Source: Prolixibacteraceae bacterium
GTDB taxonomy: Bacteria > Bacteroidota > Bacteroidia > Bacteroidales > Prolixibacteraceae
NCBI GenBank assembly: GCA_003450125.1
Contig: DMFR01000034.1
Location: forward strand, 3,489-10,450
DNA length: 6,962 nucleotides
Direction of reading: 5' to 3'
Position numbers and translations under genes: made by a program. How positions within the stretch are numbered: position 1 is the first letter of the stretch; every line of letters begins with the position of its first letter. A model generated the notes under the pieces. That model ran no database searches, was not told where the DNA came from, and was given only the letters and a program-made list of their open reading frames with translations. Below are positions 1-6,845 of this stretch, piece after piece.

Positions 1-51
1 TTGGATGCCATGTATAAGACCGATCCGATGATCGGGGAATCGGAACAATAG
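1..51 (+). CDS. C-terminal end of an unidentified protein (5' truncated by window)
   Basis: An open frame runs from the first base to a TAG at 49-51 and would encode the last 16 residues, LDAMYKTDPMIGESEQ. The short, acidic, polar tail shows no motif and cannot be assigned. It lies 58 bp before the start of the small exported protein at 110, in the same direction, so the two could be co-transcribed. In Bacteroidetes, Spy-like small proteins often follow an ECF sigma factor and a small membrane or anti-sigma-like protein, so this could be the tail of such a gene. That is inference from context only. With so few codons, a chance open frame cannot be excluded. Confidence 0.45.
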   Translation: MDAMYKTDPMIGESEQ

Positions 52-109
52 CTATCAATTATTTGAACGCACAGAAATTCAATTTGTTAACGCTGTAATA
101 TTTCATGCA

Positions 110-565
110 ATGAAAAATATATTATCAACCTTGCTTTTCATCATCACCCTGTTTGTCAGTTTAAATGCAGTATCACAGAATATGGAACGTTTTCCGAGGA
201 TCAGGGAGCGAATTGTACTGGCCAAATTGCGTGAAATCAGGCAAAGCCTAAAACTTGATTCGGCAACCTTTAAGCAGTTTCGTCCAATCTACATGAACTA
301 TGAAAAGGAAATTGCAGGTATTGACTTTAGAAAGCTGTCAAGGTTGATGAGGGTAGATGCCGACAGTCTAACTACTGAAGAAGCCGATCAAATGATTGTA
401 AACCAGATGGAAACAGCTAAACAGTTGATCGACATACGCAAAAAATATTATAAAGAATTCAGAACTATCATTTCTCCGCAACAGATCATCAAACTATATC
501 AAACAGAGGCTGAATTGCGCAAAAAGGTCATGCAGGAGATCAAAAGAAGAATGATGAACAGGTAG
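110..565 (+). CDS. Small exported Spy/CpxP-like protein (putative sensor of ECF-type sigma factor)
   Basis: The protein has 151 residues. Residues 1-22 look like a Sec signal peptide: Lys at position 2, a hydrophobic core LLFIITLFVSLNA, and a probable type I cleavage after AVS (S22). The mature part is highly charged and predicted to be almost entirely helical, with many Lys, Arg and Glu residues. Two segments recall the LTxxQ repeats of the Spy/CpxP fold: LTTEEADQM near residues 87-95 and ISPQQIIKLYQTE near 121-133. The length also fits that group. Spy and CpxP are periplasmic chaperone or stress-sensing proteins. Bacteroidetes relatives are commonly annotated as sensors of ECF-type sigma factors because they sit beside such genes. 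The exact function here is not known. The ATG at 110 is chosen because it places the signal peptide at the N terminus. The gene converges on speA, with a perfect inverted repeat between them. No clear TAnnTTTG promoter is seen in the 58 bp upstream, consistent with co-transcription with the preceding gene. Confidence 0.8.
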   Translation: MKNILSTLLFIITLFVSLNAVSQNMERFPRIRERIVLAKLREIRQSLKLDSATFKQFRPIYMNYEKEIAGIDFRKLSRLMRVDADSLTTEEADQMIVNQMETAKQLIDIRKKYYKEFRTIISPQQIIKLYQTEAELRKKVMQEIKRRMMNR

Positions 566-575
566 AGGGTATGAA

Positions 576-618
576 CTTTTCCAAAGTTTTTAAATTTAAT
601 ATAAAAACTTTGGAAAAG
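576..618. terminator. Perfect 17-bp inverted repeat, probable shared terminator of convergent genes
   Basis: The arms at 576-592 (cttttccaaagttttta) and 602-618 (taaaaactttggaaaag) are exact reverse complements around a 9-nt loop. The repeat begins 10 bp after the stop of the Spy-like gene and ends 14 bp before the stop of the convergent speA gene. This is where a bidirectional terminator is expected. Neither side is followed by a strong T-tract outside the stem, so it is not a textbook intrinsic terminator. The A/T-rich inner half of the stem gives both transcripts a run of five U in the 5' arm. The hairpin is certain from the sequence; the terminator role is inferred from position. Confidence 0.7.
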
Positions 619-632
619 GTACCTTAATATTC

Positions 633-2525
633 TTACTCCAGGTAGGTATATCCGTACAAGCCTGAACGGTAGTTGGATAAAAATTCTTTTCCTTCTTCGG
701 CTGAGATAATTCCCGATTTAACGGAAGAAGTCACCCATGTCTCAACAGTACGAACCAGCTTCTTTGCATTGTACTGAACGTAGTCGAGTACTTCTGCAAC
801 GGTTTCACCGTCGATGATCTGATCAATGCTATATCCTTTTTCGTTCACCGAAATATGCACAGCATTGGTATCACCAAACAGGTTGTGCAAATCACCTAAG
901 ATTTCCTGGTAAGCGCCTACCAAAAATACGCCGATATAATAGGGTTCTTTGGCTTTTATAGGATGAACCGGAAGGTAATAGGAGAAGTTGCGGGTGGAAA
1001 TAAAGTTGTCAATTTTTCCATCCGAGTCACAGGTAATGTCTTGTATGGTAGCTGATCTTTCAGGCTTTTCATCCAAACGTTGAATAGGAATAATCGGGAA
1101 TATCTGGTCAATGGCCCATGAATCGGGAAGCGACTGGAACAGTGAGAAGTTGCAAAAGTATTTATCTGACAATAGTTTAGGCAGGTAAAGCAATTCTTCA
1201 GGAATGTGCTTTAACTCTCCTGTCATCTGGTGAATTTCTTTGGTAATGGACCAGAACAGACGTTCAATCTGAGCACGGGTTTTGAGGTCAAGCAATCCAA
1301 GGCTGAACAAGTCGAGCGCTTCTTCCCTGATTTGTTGGGAATCGTGCCATGTTTCGAGCATTCTGGACTGGTTGAGCAATTCCCACAGGGAAAACAATTC
1401 GCGCACCAGTTCATGGTCGTCTGGTTTGGATTCTTCATCCTCACCCATGGTGGGAAGTGTAGTTGTTTCAAGAACTTCGAAAACCAGCACGGAATGATGA
1501 GCAGTGAGCGAACGTCCTGATTCAGTGATAATGTTAGGGTGTGGGATGTTGTTCTTATCGGAGGCGTCCACCATTGTTGCAATGGCATCGTTCACATATT
1601 CCTGTATGCTGTAATTGACGCTGCTTTCGCTGCTTGATGAGCGGGTACCATCGTAATCGACACCCAATCCACCACCAATGTCCACAAATTCAACATTAAA
1701 TCCTTTGAGATAAAGCTGAACATAGAACTGCGATGCTTCGCGCATGGCCAGTTTGATGCGACGTATCTTGGTCACCTGGCTGCCGATGTGGAAATGAACC
1801 AGTTTCAGGCAGTCTTTCATTTTGTTTTTCTCCAGGTAATCGAGCGCCTCTAAAAGTTCACTGGAAGTTAATCCGAATTTGCTGGCATCACCCCCTGAAT
1901 CTTCCCATTTACCGCTTCCTGAGCTGGCAAGCTTGATGCGAATACCAATATTGGGCTTTATTTTAAGGCGATGAGCAATCTTTACAATCAGCTTTAATTC
2001 GTTTAATTTTTCTACCACCAGGTAGATCCGTCTTCCCATCTTCTGAGCCAGCAAAGCCAGTTCTACGTAGCTTTCATCTTTGTAGCCGTTGCAGATAATG
2101 AGCGAATCATCATCCGTACTGATGGCAATAACAGCGTGCAATTCAGGTTTGGAACCAGCTTCCAGACCGATGTTGAATTTCTTGCCGTGACCGACAATTT
2201 CTTCTACAACCGGACGCATCTGGTTTACCTTGATGGGATATATAATAAAGTTTTGGGCTTTGTATTCGTACTCTTCAGCGGCAGATTTAAAGCAACTGGC
2301 CATTTTTTCAATCCGGTTATCCAGAATATCCGGGAAACGAAGCAACATAGGTGCCGAAACATCCCTGAGTTGAAGTTCTTCAACCAGTTCTTTCAGGTCA
2401 ACCTGTACTCCGTTTTTCTTAGGAGTGACCGTTACGTTCCCTTTTTCATTGATAGAAAAAAAGTTGATCCCCCAACCATTGATGTTGTAGAGTTCAGCTG
2501 AATCTTCGATGCGCCATTTTCTCAT
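633..2525 (-). CDS. speA: Biosynthetic arginine decarboxylase (PLP-dependent)
   Basis: This enzyme converts L-arginine to agmatine and CO2 using pyridoxal phosphate, the first step of the agmatine route to putrescine and spermidine. With the start chosen here it has 630 residues, a usual length for SpeA. In order: N-terminal MRKWRIEDSAELYNINGWG, typical of the family; the PLP-binding lysine K99 in YPIKVNQ; HFHIGSQ at 244-250; the glycine-rich phosphate loop GGGLGVDYDG at 284-293; ESGR at 335-338; the conserved active-site cysteine C499 in CDSDG; and GAYQEILGDLHNLFGD at 537-552. The frame stays open to an ATG at 2576, but those 17 extra residues (MSLKGIKKYKQKINFCL) are basic, low in complexity and not family-like, so the ATG at 2525 is preferred. 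No Shine-Dalgarno sequence is visible at either start. No agmatine-processing genes lie nearby, so the gene appears to be a stand-alone unit, ending at the shared inverted repeat at 576-618. Confidence 0.96.
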   Translation of the reverse strand: MRKWRIEDSAELYNINGWGINFFSINEKGNVTVTPKKNGVQVDLKELVEELQLRDVSAPMLLRFPDILDNRIEKMASCFKSAAEEYEYKAQNFIIYPIKVNQMRPVVEEIVGHGKKFNIGLEAGSKPELHAVIAISTDDDSLIICNGYKDESYVELALLAQKMGRRIYLVVEKLNELKLIVKIAHRLKIKPNIGIRIKLASSGSGKWEDSGGDASKFGLTSSELLEALDYLEKNKMKDCLKLVHFHIGSQVTKIRRIKLAMREASQFYVQLYLKGFNVEFVDIGGGLGVDYDGTRSSSSESSVNYSIQEYVNDAIATMVDASDKNNIPHPNIITESGRSLTAHHSVLVFEVLETTTLPTMGEDEESKPDDHELVRELFSLWELLNQSRMLETWHDSQQIREEALDLFSLGLLDLKTRAQIERLFWSITKEIHQMTGELKHIPEELLYLPKLLSDKYFCNFSLFQSLPDSWAIDQIFPIIPIQRLDEKPERSATIQDITCDSDGKIDNFISTRNFSYYLPVHPIKAKEPYYIGVFLVGAYQEILGDLHNLFGDTNAVHISVNEKGYSIDQIIDGETVAEVLDYVQYNAKKLVRTVETWVTSSVKSGIISAEEGKEFLSNYRSGLYGYTYLE

Positions 2526-2783
2526 TAAGCAAAAGTTAATTTTTTGTTTATACTTTTTAATGCCTTTTAAAGACACTTGATTTATGGGATAAAAATACTT
2601 GTTTCTTTTTTAGCAAAGAACGATCTGCATCAATATTCAATTTCAGGAATAAAAAATAGTCCATTAAATACTGTTGTAAACCGCGTCAGTCCTAACCGAG
2701 CCAAGGATTTTCAATCGGGGTAAATGTAATAAAATATTGAAAGTGATTTTATTTTATTTGAAAAATGGAATGAGCCATAAAAT
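2526..2783. other. Intergenic region upstream of speA and downstream of the ABC exporter
   Basis: This 258-bp gap has no convincing gene. It should contain the speA promoter and leader and the exporter's 3' end. I found no exact TAnnTTTG element on the minus strand. The nearest, TA-ACT-TTTG (minus strand, 2538-2530), has a 3-nt spacer and lies too close to the ATG to be persuasive. No strong terminator hairpin follows the exporter stop; only a 4-bp ATGG/CCAT stem followed by five T on the minus strand is present around 2761-2779. A GC-richer patch at about 2678-2720 stands out from its AT-rich surroundings and is discussed as a finding. Confidence 0.5.
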
Positions 2784-4604
2784 CTAAAACATCTGCATAC
2801 TGTGAAGCCTTTTATATCGGCCATCCAGGGCGATCAGTTCATCATGGGTGCCGCGTTCAATGATCTCGCCTTCATGGAAAACGCAAATCAGGTCGGCATT
2901 CCTTACCGTTGACAAGCGGTGGGCAATGACTATAGAGGTACGGTTTTTCATCAGGTTCTCCAAGGCATCCTGCACCAAACGTTCCGATTCAGTATCGAGT
3001 GCAGAGGTTGCTTCATCCAGAATCAGGATAGGTGGGTTTTTCAGGATGGCACGTGCAATGCTCAAACGTTGACGTTGTCCCCCCGAAAGCTTGCTTCCCC
3101 GGTCACCAATCATCGAATCATAGCCATGTTCTGTTTCAATGATGAAATCATGGGCATTGGCCACTTTGGCAGCAGCAATCACTTCGGTCATCGTTGCGTT
3201 TTCAATCCCGAAAGCGATATTGTTGTAAATGCTGTCATTGAACAAGATGGCTTCCTGATTCACATTGCCCATCAAGTCGCGTAGGGCATGTACTTTCAGG
3301 TGACGGATATCAATACCGTCGATCAAAATCTGGCCTTCATTCACATCATAGAAACGAGGCAACAGGTCCACAAAGGTTGTTTTTCCACTTCCGGATTGAC
3401 CCACCAGTGCAATGGTCTTTCCCCTTGGAATGATGAGCGAGAGGTTGTTGATAACAATTTTTTCATCGTAAGAAAAGCTCACGTTGCGGTATTCAATCAC
3501 ATTTTTAAAGGTGTTGATGGTCTGTGCATTGGTTGCTTCAGGAATGGTGATGTCAGCCAATAGAATCTTGTCGATCCGGTCCATTGAAGCCAGTCCTTTC
3601 TGAATGCTGTACAGTGCGGTTGTAAATGCTTTGGCAGGGTTGATAATCTGGTAGAAGATGGCAATATAGGCAATGAATTCTGGCCCTGAGAGTTCTCCCT
3701 TTTTATCCAATATGAGAGTTCCACCATACCATACCACGATGATGATTACAATGGTACCCAACAATTCGCTCAATGGATGGGCCAGTTCCCTACGGCGCAT
3801 CAAACGGTTCATGATGGATTTGTAATCATGAAGCTCTGAATAGAAGCGGGCATTCATTTTTCTTTCAGCATTGAAAGCCTTGATAATACGCAATCCTCCA
3901 AGAGTTTCTTCCACAACCGTTAGTATCATTCCCATTTTATCCTGTCCTTCACGAGATACCTTTTTAAGTGATTTACCTACACGGCCAATGATAAAACCGG
4001 CAATAGGCAATACAAGGAGAATAAAAAGGGTCATGCTTGGGCTCATAACCAGCATGGAAGCAAGCAACACCAGAATAATAATGGGATTTTTCAGGAACAT
4101 ATCGAGTGACGACATGATGGAGTTTTCTACCTCCGTTACATCACCTGTTATGCGTGAAATAATATCGCCTTTTCTTTCTTCAGAAAAAAATGGAAGGGCC
4201 AATTTTAGAATCTTGGTATAGATCTGTTCGCGGATGTCTTTCACCACACCATTGCGGATATAGATGGCCTCGAAGGCACCCAGATAGTAAAATCCAACTT
4301 TCAGCAGGGTGGTAAATATGACAAAAAAACCAACAAACAACAATACAGGTCCTGCTCCGTGGGCTTCTTTAAATATCGTGATGTAATAATACAAGTTGTG
4401 TTTTACAGCCCCCAGATTCAATGCCCATGGCACTAAATCATGTACATCGTTTGATATTTGGAACAGAATCTCCAGAATTGGAATCATCATGGTTACAGAA
4501 AAGACCGTAAACAATGCTGAAAGTAAGTTAAACAGAAAATTAAGGATTAACTGCTTTTTGTAGGGAGGTATAAACCGTCTTAAAATCTTAAAAAAATCGT
4601 TCAT
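2784..4604 (-). CDS. ABC exporter, fused membrane and ATPase domains (MsbA-like)
   Basis: This 606-residue half-transporter should work as a homodimer in the inner membrane, using ATP to move a substrate outward. The N-terminal half (about 20-335) is a type IV/ABC-exporter membrane domain with hydrophobic segments near 20-48, 86-110, 172-210 and 280-300. The ATPase domain has A-loop Y379, Walker A GQSGSGKT at 402-409, Q-loop Q450, signature LSGGQRQR at 506-513, Walker B ILILD with catalytic E531, D-loop SALD at 534-537, and H-loop H562 in AHRLST. All catalytic residues are present. The architecture and length match the MsbA/lipid flippase group, and many Bacteroidetes relatives are annotated as lipid A exporters. 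However, that subfamily also exports peptides and drugs, so the substrate is not assigned. It starts 68 bp after purB on the same strand and may be co-transcribed with it. No protease domain or neighbouring HlyD-type adaptor suggests a bacteriocin exporter. Confidence 0.93.
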   Translation of the reverse strand: MNDFFKILRRFIPPYKKQLILNFLFNLLSALFTVFSVTMMIPILEILFQISNDVHDLVPWALNLGAVKHNLYYYITIFKEAHGAGPVLLFVGFFVIFTTLLKVGFYYLGAFEAIYIRNGVVKDIREQIYTKILKLALPFFSEERKGDIISRITGDVTEVENSIMSSLDMFLKNPIIILVLLASMLVMSPSMTLFILLVLPIAGFIIGRVGKSLKKVSREGQDKMGMILTVVEETLGGLRIIKAFNAERKMNARFYSELHDYKSIMNRLMRRRELAHPLSELLGTIVIIIVVWYGGTLILDKKGELSGPEFIAYIAIFYQIINPAKAFTTALYSIQKGLASMDRIDKILLADITIPEATNAQTINTFKNVIEYRNVSFSYDEKIVINNLSLIIPRGKTIALVGQSGSGKTTFVDLLPRFYDVNEGQILIDGIDIRHLKVHALRDLMGNVNQEAILFNDSIYNNIAFGIENATMTEVIAAAKVANAHDFIIETEHGYDSMIGDRGSKLSGGQRQRLSIARAILKNPPILILDEATSALDTESERLVQDALENLMKNRTSIVIAHRLSTVRNADLICVFHEGEIIERGTHDELIALDGRYKRLHSMQMF

Positions 4605-4672
4605 TGAATAATTTGTATTCAGTAAATGCCGCTATATAACCGTAAACTGTAGGTATTTATTGTGATTGTTAA

Positions 4673-6019
4673 TTAAAATATACCCGTATAGTTCTGAGGA
4701 GTGATTTTCTTCAGTTCAATTTTTAATGCATCAGTTATTTCCAGTGAATCAATAAATTCATGGATCACTTCCTGGTCAATCTTCCGGTTAACGCGCGTTA
4801 GGTTTCTCAATGCTTCATAGGGGTTTGGATAGCCTTCGCGCCTGAGGATGGTTTGGATGGCTTCTGCCACTACAGGCCAGTTTTTCTCCAGATCGGCATT
4901 GATGGCATCGGTATTGATCAGCAGCTTCTTCAGACCACGCATGGTCGAATTCACAGCTATCAACGTGTGAGCAAATGGTACACCAATGTTGCGCAATACT
5001 GTTGAGTCCGTCAGGTCGCGCTGTAACCGTGACACTGGTAACTTAGCCGATAAATGTTCAAAAATGGCATTGGCCAGACCAATATTTCCTTCTGAATTTT
5101 CAAAATCAATGGGGTTTACTTTATGCGGCATGGCAGAAGATCCTACTTCTCCGGCTTTAATTTTTTGCTTGAAATACTCCATTGAAATGTAAGTCCACAT
5201 GTCACGGTTCAAATCCATGATTATCGTATTGATGCGTTTCATGGCATCAAAAATGGCTGCATGATTGTCGTAGTTGGCAATCTGGGTAGTATATTGGGAT
5301 CTTTCCAGACCCAGGTATTTCTTCAGGAAATGATTGCCAAAAGCCTTCCAGCTTATTTCAGGATATGCAATGTGGTGAGCATTAAAATTACCAGTTGCCC
5401 CACCAAATTTGGCATCGCATGACAAAGCTTTTAACTGCTCCATCTGGCCTTTAAGGCGTTCAGAAAATACACGGATTTCCTTGCCAAGGTTGGTTGGGGA
5501 AGCCGGTTGTCCATGTGTTCTGGCCAACATGGGGATATCTTTCCAGTCAGTAGCGAATTCTTCCAGTTTATACACCAAATCATTCAATGCCGGAAAATAT
5601 TCATTGTCCAGGGCATCAATGATCGACTTGGGAACAGCGGTATTGTTGATGTCTTGTGAAGTCAGACCGAAATGGATGAATTCTTTGAATTCCTGGATAT
5701 TGAGTTTGTCAAATTCTTCTTTCAGGAAATATTCCACTGCCTTTACATCGTGGTTGGTTACTTTTTCGATGTCTTTGATGCGTTGGGCATCTGCCAATGT
5801 GAAATTGGTTACCAGGTTACGTAGGTCAGCATACCTTGTCTGATCGAAAGTAGACAGTTGTGGCAATGGCAGATCGCACAAGGCAATAAAGTATTCAACC
5901 TCAACCAAAACCCTGTATTTGATGAGTGCATATTCAGAAAAATAAAGCTGAAGGTTTTCAACTTTTGAACGATAGCGGCCATCAATAGGTGAAATGGCGG
6001 TGAGTAAATTTAATTCCAT
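4673..6019 (-). CDS. purB: Adenylosuccinate lyase
   Basis: This cytoplasmic enzyme acts twice in purine synthesis, splitting fumarate from SAICAR to give AICAR and from adenylosuccinate to give AMP. It belongs to the fumarase/aspartase superfamily and forms homotetramers whose active sites are built from several subunits. The protein has 448 residues, close to the roughly 456 of the E. coli-type enzyme. Visible motifs are the N-terminal LTAISPIDGRY at 6-16; TNHDVKAVEYFL at 88-99; the TSQDINN loop at 120-126; RTHGQPASPT at 167-176, with H169 as the likely catalytic histidine; and the superfamily signature GSSAMPHKVNP at 293-303, with the catalytic serine in the SS pair. The start at 6019 places the conserved N terminus correctly. 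A candidate -7 element lies about 24-31 bp upstream on the minus strand. The ABC exporter follows 68 bp downstream, and the diverging lipocalin starts 246 bp away. Confidence 0.97.
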   Translation of the reverse strand: MELNLLTAISPIDGRYRSKVENLQLYFSEYALIKYRVLVEVEYFIALCDLPLPQLSTFDQTRYADLRNLVTNFTLADAQRIKDIEKVTNHDVKAVEYFLKEEFDKLNIQEFKEFIHFGLTSQDINNTAVPKSIIDALDNEYFPALNDLVYKLEEFATDWKDIPMLARTHGQPASPTNLGKEIRVFSERLKGQMEQLKALSCDAKFGGATGNFNAHHIAYPEISWKAFGNHFLKKYLGLERSQYTTQIANYDNHAAIFDAMKRINTIIMDLNRDMWTYISMEYFKQKIKAGEVGSSAMPHKVNPIDFENSEGNIGLANAIFEHLSAKLPVSRLQRDLTDSTVLRNIGVPFAHTLIAVNSTMRGLKKLLINTDAINADLEKNWPVVAEAIQTILRREGYPNPYEALRNLTRVNRKIDQEVIHEFIDSLEITDALKIELKKITPQNYTGIF

Positions 6020-6042
6020 GAATTGATTTTTTTTTCGAGCCG

Positions 6043-6050
6043 TAAAGGTA
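6043..6050 (-). promoter_or_regulatory. Candidate Bacteroidetes -7 element for purB
   Basis: On the minus strand this reads TACCTTTA, a 7 of 8 match to the Bacteroidetes -7 consensus TAnnTTTG. Its downstream edge is 23 bp before the purB start codon, which would give a short leader. No clear -33 TTTG or TTG is seen at the expected distance upstream, so the assignment is tentative. Confidence 0.3.
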
Positions 6051-6084
6051 GAAAAAATTTAAAGGTGTTTTGCGAAGCCTGGGA

Positions 6085-6105
6085 ACTGCGATTTTTAATT
6101 GCAGT
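6085..6105. repeat. Short inverted repeat (9-bp stem, 3-nt loop)
   Basis: The arms actgcgatt (6085-6093) and aattgcagt (6097-6105) pair over 9 bp, including one G-T wobble, around a TTT loop. It lies about 35 bp upstream of the candidate purB -7 element. It has no T-tract and follows no gene, so it is not an obvious terminator. It could be an operator or a chance palindrome. Confidence 0.4.
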
Positions 6106-6236
6106 AAAGGAAATGGATAATTGGAAGATAAAAGTTAACAATATCCATAGCAGTATCCTGAACTTCATTTCTGAACCTTATCGAACATATTTTGGAAATA
6201 GGAGTTGTAATTGATGTTTCGCAATAGATTATTAAG

Positions 6237-6244
6237 TAAATTTG
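6237..6244 (+). promoter_or_regulatory. Candidate Bacteroidetes -7 promoter element for the lipocalin gene
   Basis: The octamer TAAATTTG matches the Bacteroidetes primary sigma factor -7 consensus TAnnTTTG exactly. It ends 21 bp before the lipocalin ATG, implying transcription starts around 6250 and a leader of about 15 nt. The -33 element is less clear: TTTC at 6217-6220 (16-bp spacing) or ATTG at 6210-6213 (23-bp spacing) are the only candidates. Confidence 0.5.
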
Positions 6245-6265
6245 AACAAATAATCGGCTTTAGTT

Positions 6266-6802
6266 ATGCAAAAGATTCGTCTATTACTGATTTTTAGTCT
6301 ATTCTTTATTTGTAGTTGTACTCAAACTCAAAGCAAGATGATTGATAAAACCACTGTCAAAGAACTTGACCTGAATCGTTACCTGGGGACATGGTATGAA
6401 ATTGCCCGTTTCCCCCATTCTTTCGAGAAAAACCTGGTAGGAGTGACTGCTACCTATAGCCTTCGTGATGATGGCAAGATTGAAGTGGCGAACCAAGGCT
6501 ACAAAAATACGCTCAATGGAGAACGGTCAAGGGCAGTGGGGAAGGCCAAGATCCCCAATAAACAGGAGCCAGGTAAGCTGAAAGTTTCCTTTTTCTGGAT
6601 ATTTTATGCCGATTATTTTGTGCTGGAATTGGACAAGAATTATCAATATGTCATGATCGGCAGTTCTTCGGATAAGTACTTCTGGATTTTGTGCAGGACT
6701 CCTCAAATGGATTCTACAACATACGAAATGCTGCTCGAGAATGCCCGCAAACGCGGATACGATCTTTCAAAATTATACAAAGTGCCACAGCCCGAAAAGT
6801 AA
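6266..6802 (+). CDS. blc: Blc-type outer-membrane lipocalin lipoprotein
   Basis: The protein has 178 residues, almost the same as E. coli Blc. It begins with a lipoprotein signal peptide: basic MQKIR, hydrophobic LLLIFSLFFI, then a loose lipobox ICSC with C18 as the probable lipid-modified cysteine. The lipocalin signature follows at LNRYLGTWYEIARFP (36-50) with the invariant G-x-W (G41, W43). The bacterial lipocalin features continue with YADYFVLELD at 114-123 and YVMIGSSSDKYFWILCRTPQM at about 128-148, which includes the conserved arginine R144 of the third lipocalin motif. A C-terminal helix covers about 150-165. These proteins form an eight-stranded beta barrel that binds hydrophobic ligands; E. 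coli Blc binds lysophospholipids and fatty acids and is linked to envelope maintenance. The ligand here is unknown. The start at 6266 fits both the signal peptide and the candidate promoter just upstream. The gene diverges from purB and is followed by a perfect inverted repeat. Confidence 0.93.
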   Translation: MQKIRLLLIFSLFFICSCTQTQSKMIDKTTVKELDLNRYLGTWYEIARFPHSFEKNLVGVTATYSLRDDGKIEVANQGYKNTLNGERSRAVGKAKIPNKQEPGKLKVSFFWIFYADYFVLELDKNYQYVMIGSSSDKYFWILCRTPQMDSTTYEMLLENARKRGYDLSKLYKVPQPEK

Positions 6803-6812
6803 TGTTAACTTT

Positions 6813-6845
6813 ACTAAGCGGTTGACTTTAAGTCAACCGCTTAGT
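6813..6845. terminator. Perfect 15-bp inverted repeat after the lipocalin gene, probable terminator
   Basis: The arms actaagcggttgact (6813-6827) and agtcaaccgcttagt (6831-6845) are exact reverse complements around a TTA loop, and the flanking T6812 and A6846 extend the pairing by one. The hairpin begins 10 bp after the lipocalin stop, as expected for a terminator, but the following bases (gtagtgaaaacc) contain no T-tract. It also sits only 26 bp before the next start codon, so a role as an attenuator or operator for that gene is possible. Confidence 0.6.

Larger units (their letters stand above)
6020..6265. other. Divergent intergenic region between purB and the lipocalin gene
   Basis: This 246-bp gap carries no credible gene. 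It is expected to hold two outward-facing promoters, and candidate -7 elements are visible near each end (6043-6050 on the minus strand and 6237-6244 on the plus strand). A 9-bp hairpin lies at 6085-6105. The remaining sequence is AT-rich with no recognised operator or riboswitch. Confidence 0.5.

Noticed and set aside
1223..1588. Open frames antisense or out of frame within speA (e.g. 1223-1588 minus, 1230-1520 plus, 2136-2501 plus)
   Set aside because: They sit entirely inside a well-supported family gene, and their translations are low in plausibility (clusters of Cys, Trp and Ser, no motifs).
2676..2724. Possible tRNA or small RNA in the GC-richer patch
   Set aside because: No cloverleaf, acceptor stem pairing or TTCGA-type T-loop could be drawn.
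2848..4221. Open frames on the opposite strand or in another frame within the ABC exporter gene
   Set aside because: They are fully contained in a gene with all ABC motifs intact and have no features of their own.
2784..4604. Bacteriocin or type I secretion exporter role for the ABC protein
   Set aside because: It has no N-terminal C39 peptidase domain, and no adjacent HlyD-like or small precursor peptide gene is present. The neighbours are metabolic genes.
4624..4659. Inverted repeat taaatgcc...ggtattta between purB and the exporter
   Set aside because: Only 8 bp with a mismatch on the transcribed (minus) strand and a loop of about 20 nt, so it is too weak to call a terminator.
4986..5843. 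Plus-strand open frames inside purB, up to 144 codons
   Set aside because: They are antisense to a complete purB, with biased composition and no recognisable domain.
6023..6214. 63-codon plus-strand open frame between purB and the lipocalin gene
   Set aside because: Its start lies within the expected purB promoter and leader, the predicted peptide has no recognisable domain or signal peptide, and it overlaps the 6085-6105 hairpin. It looks like a chance frame.
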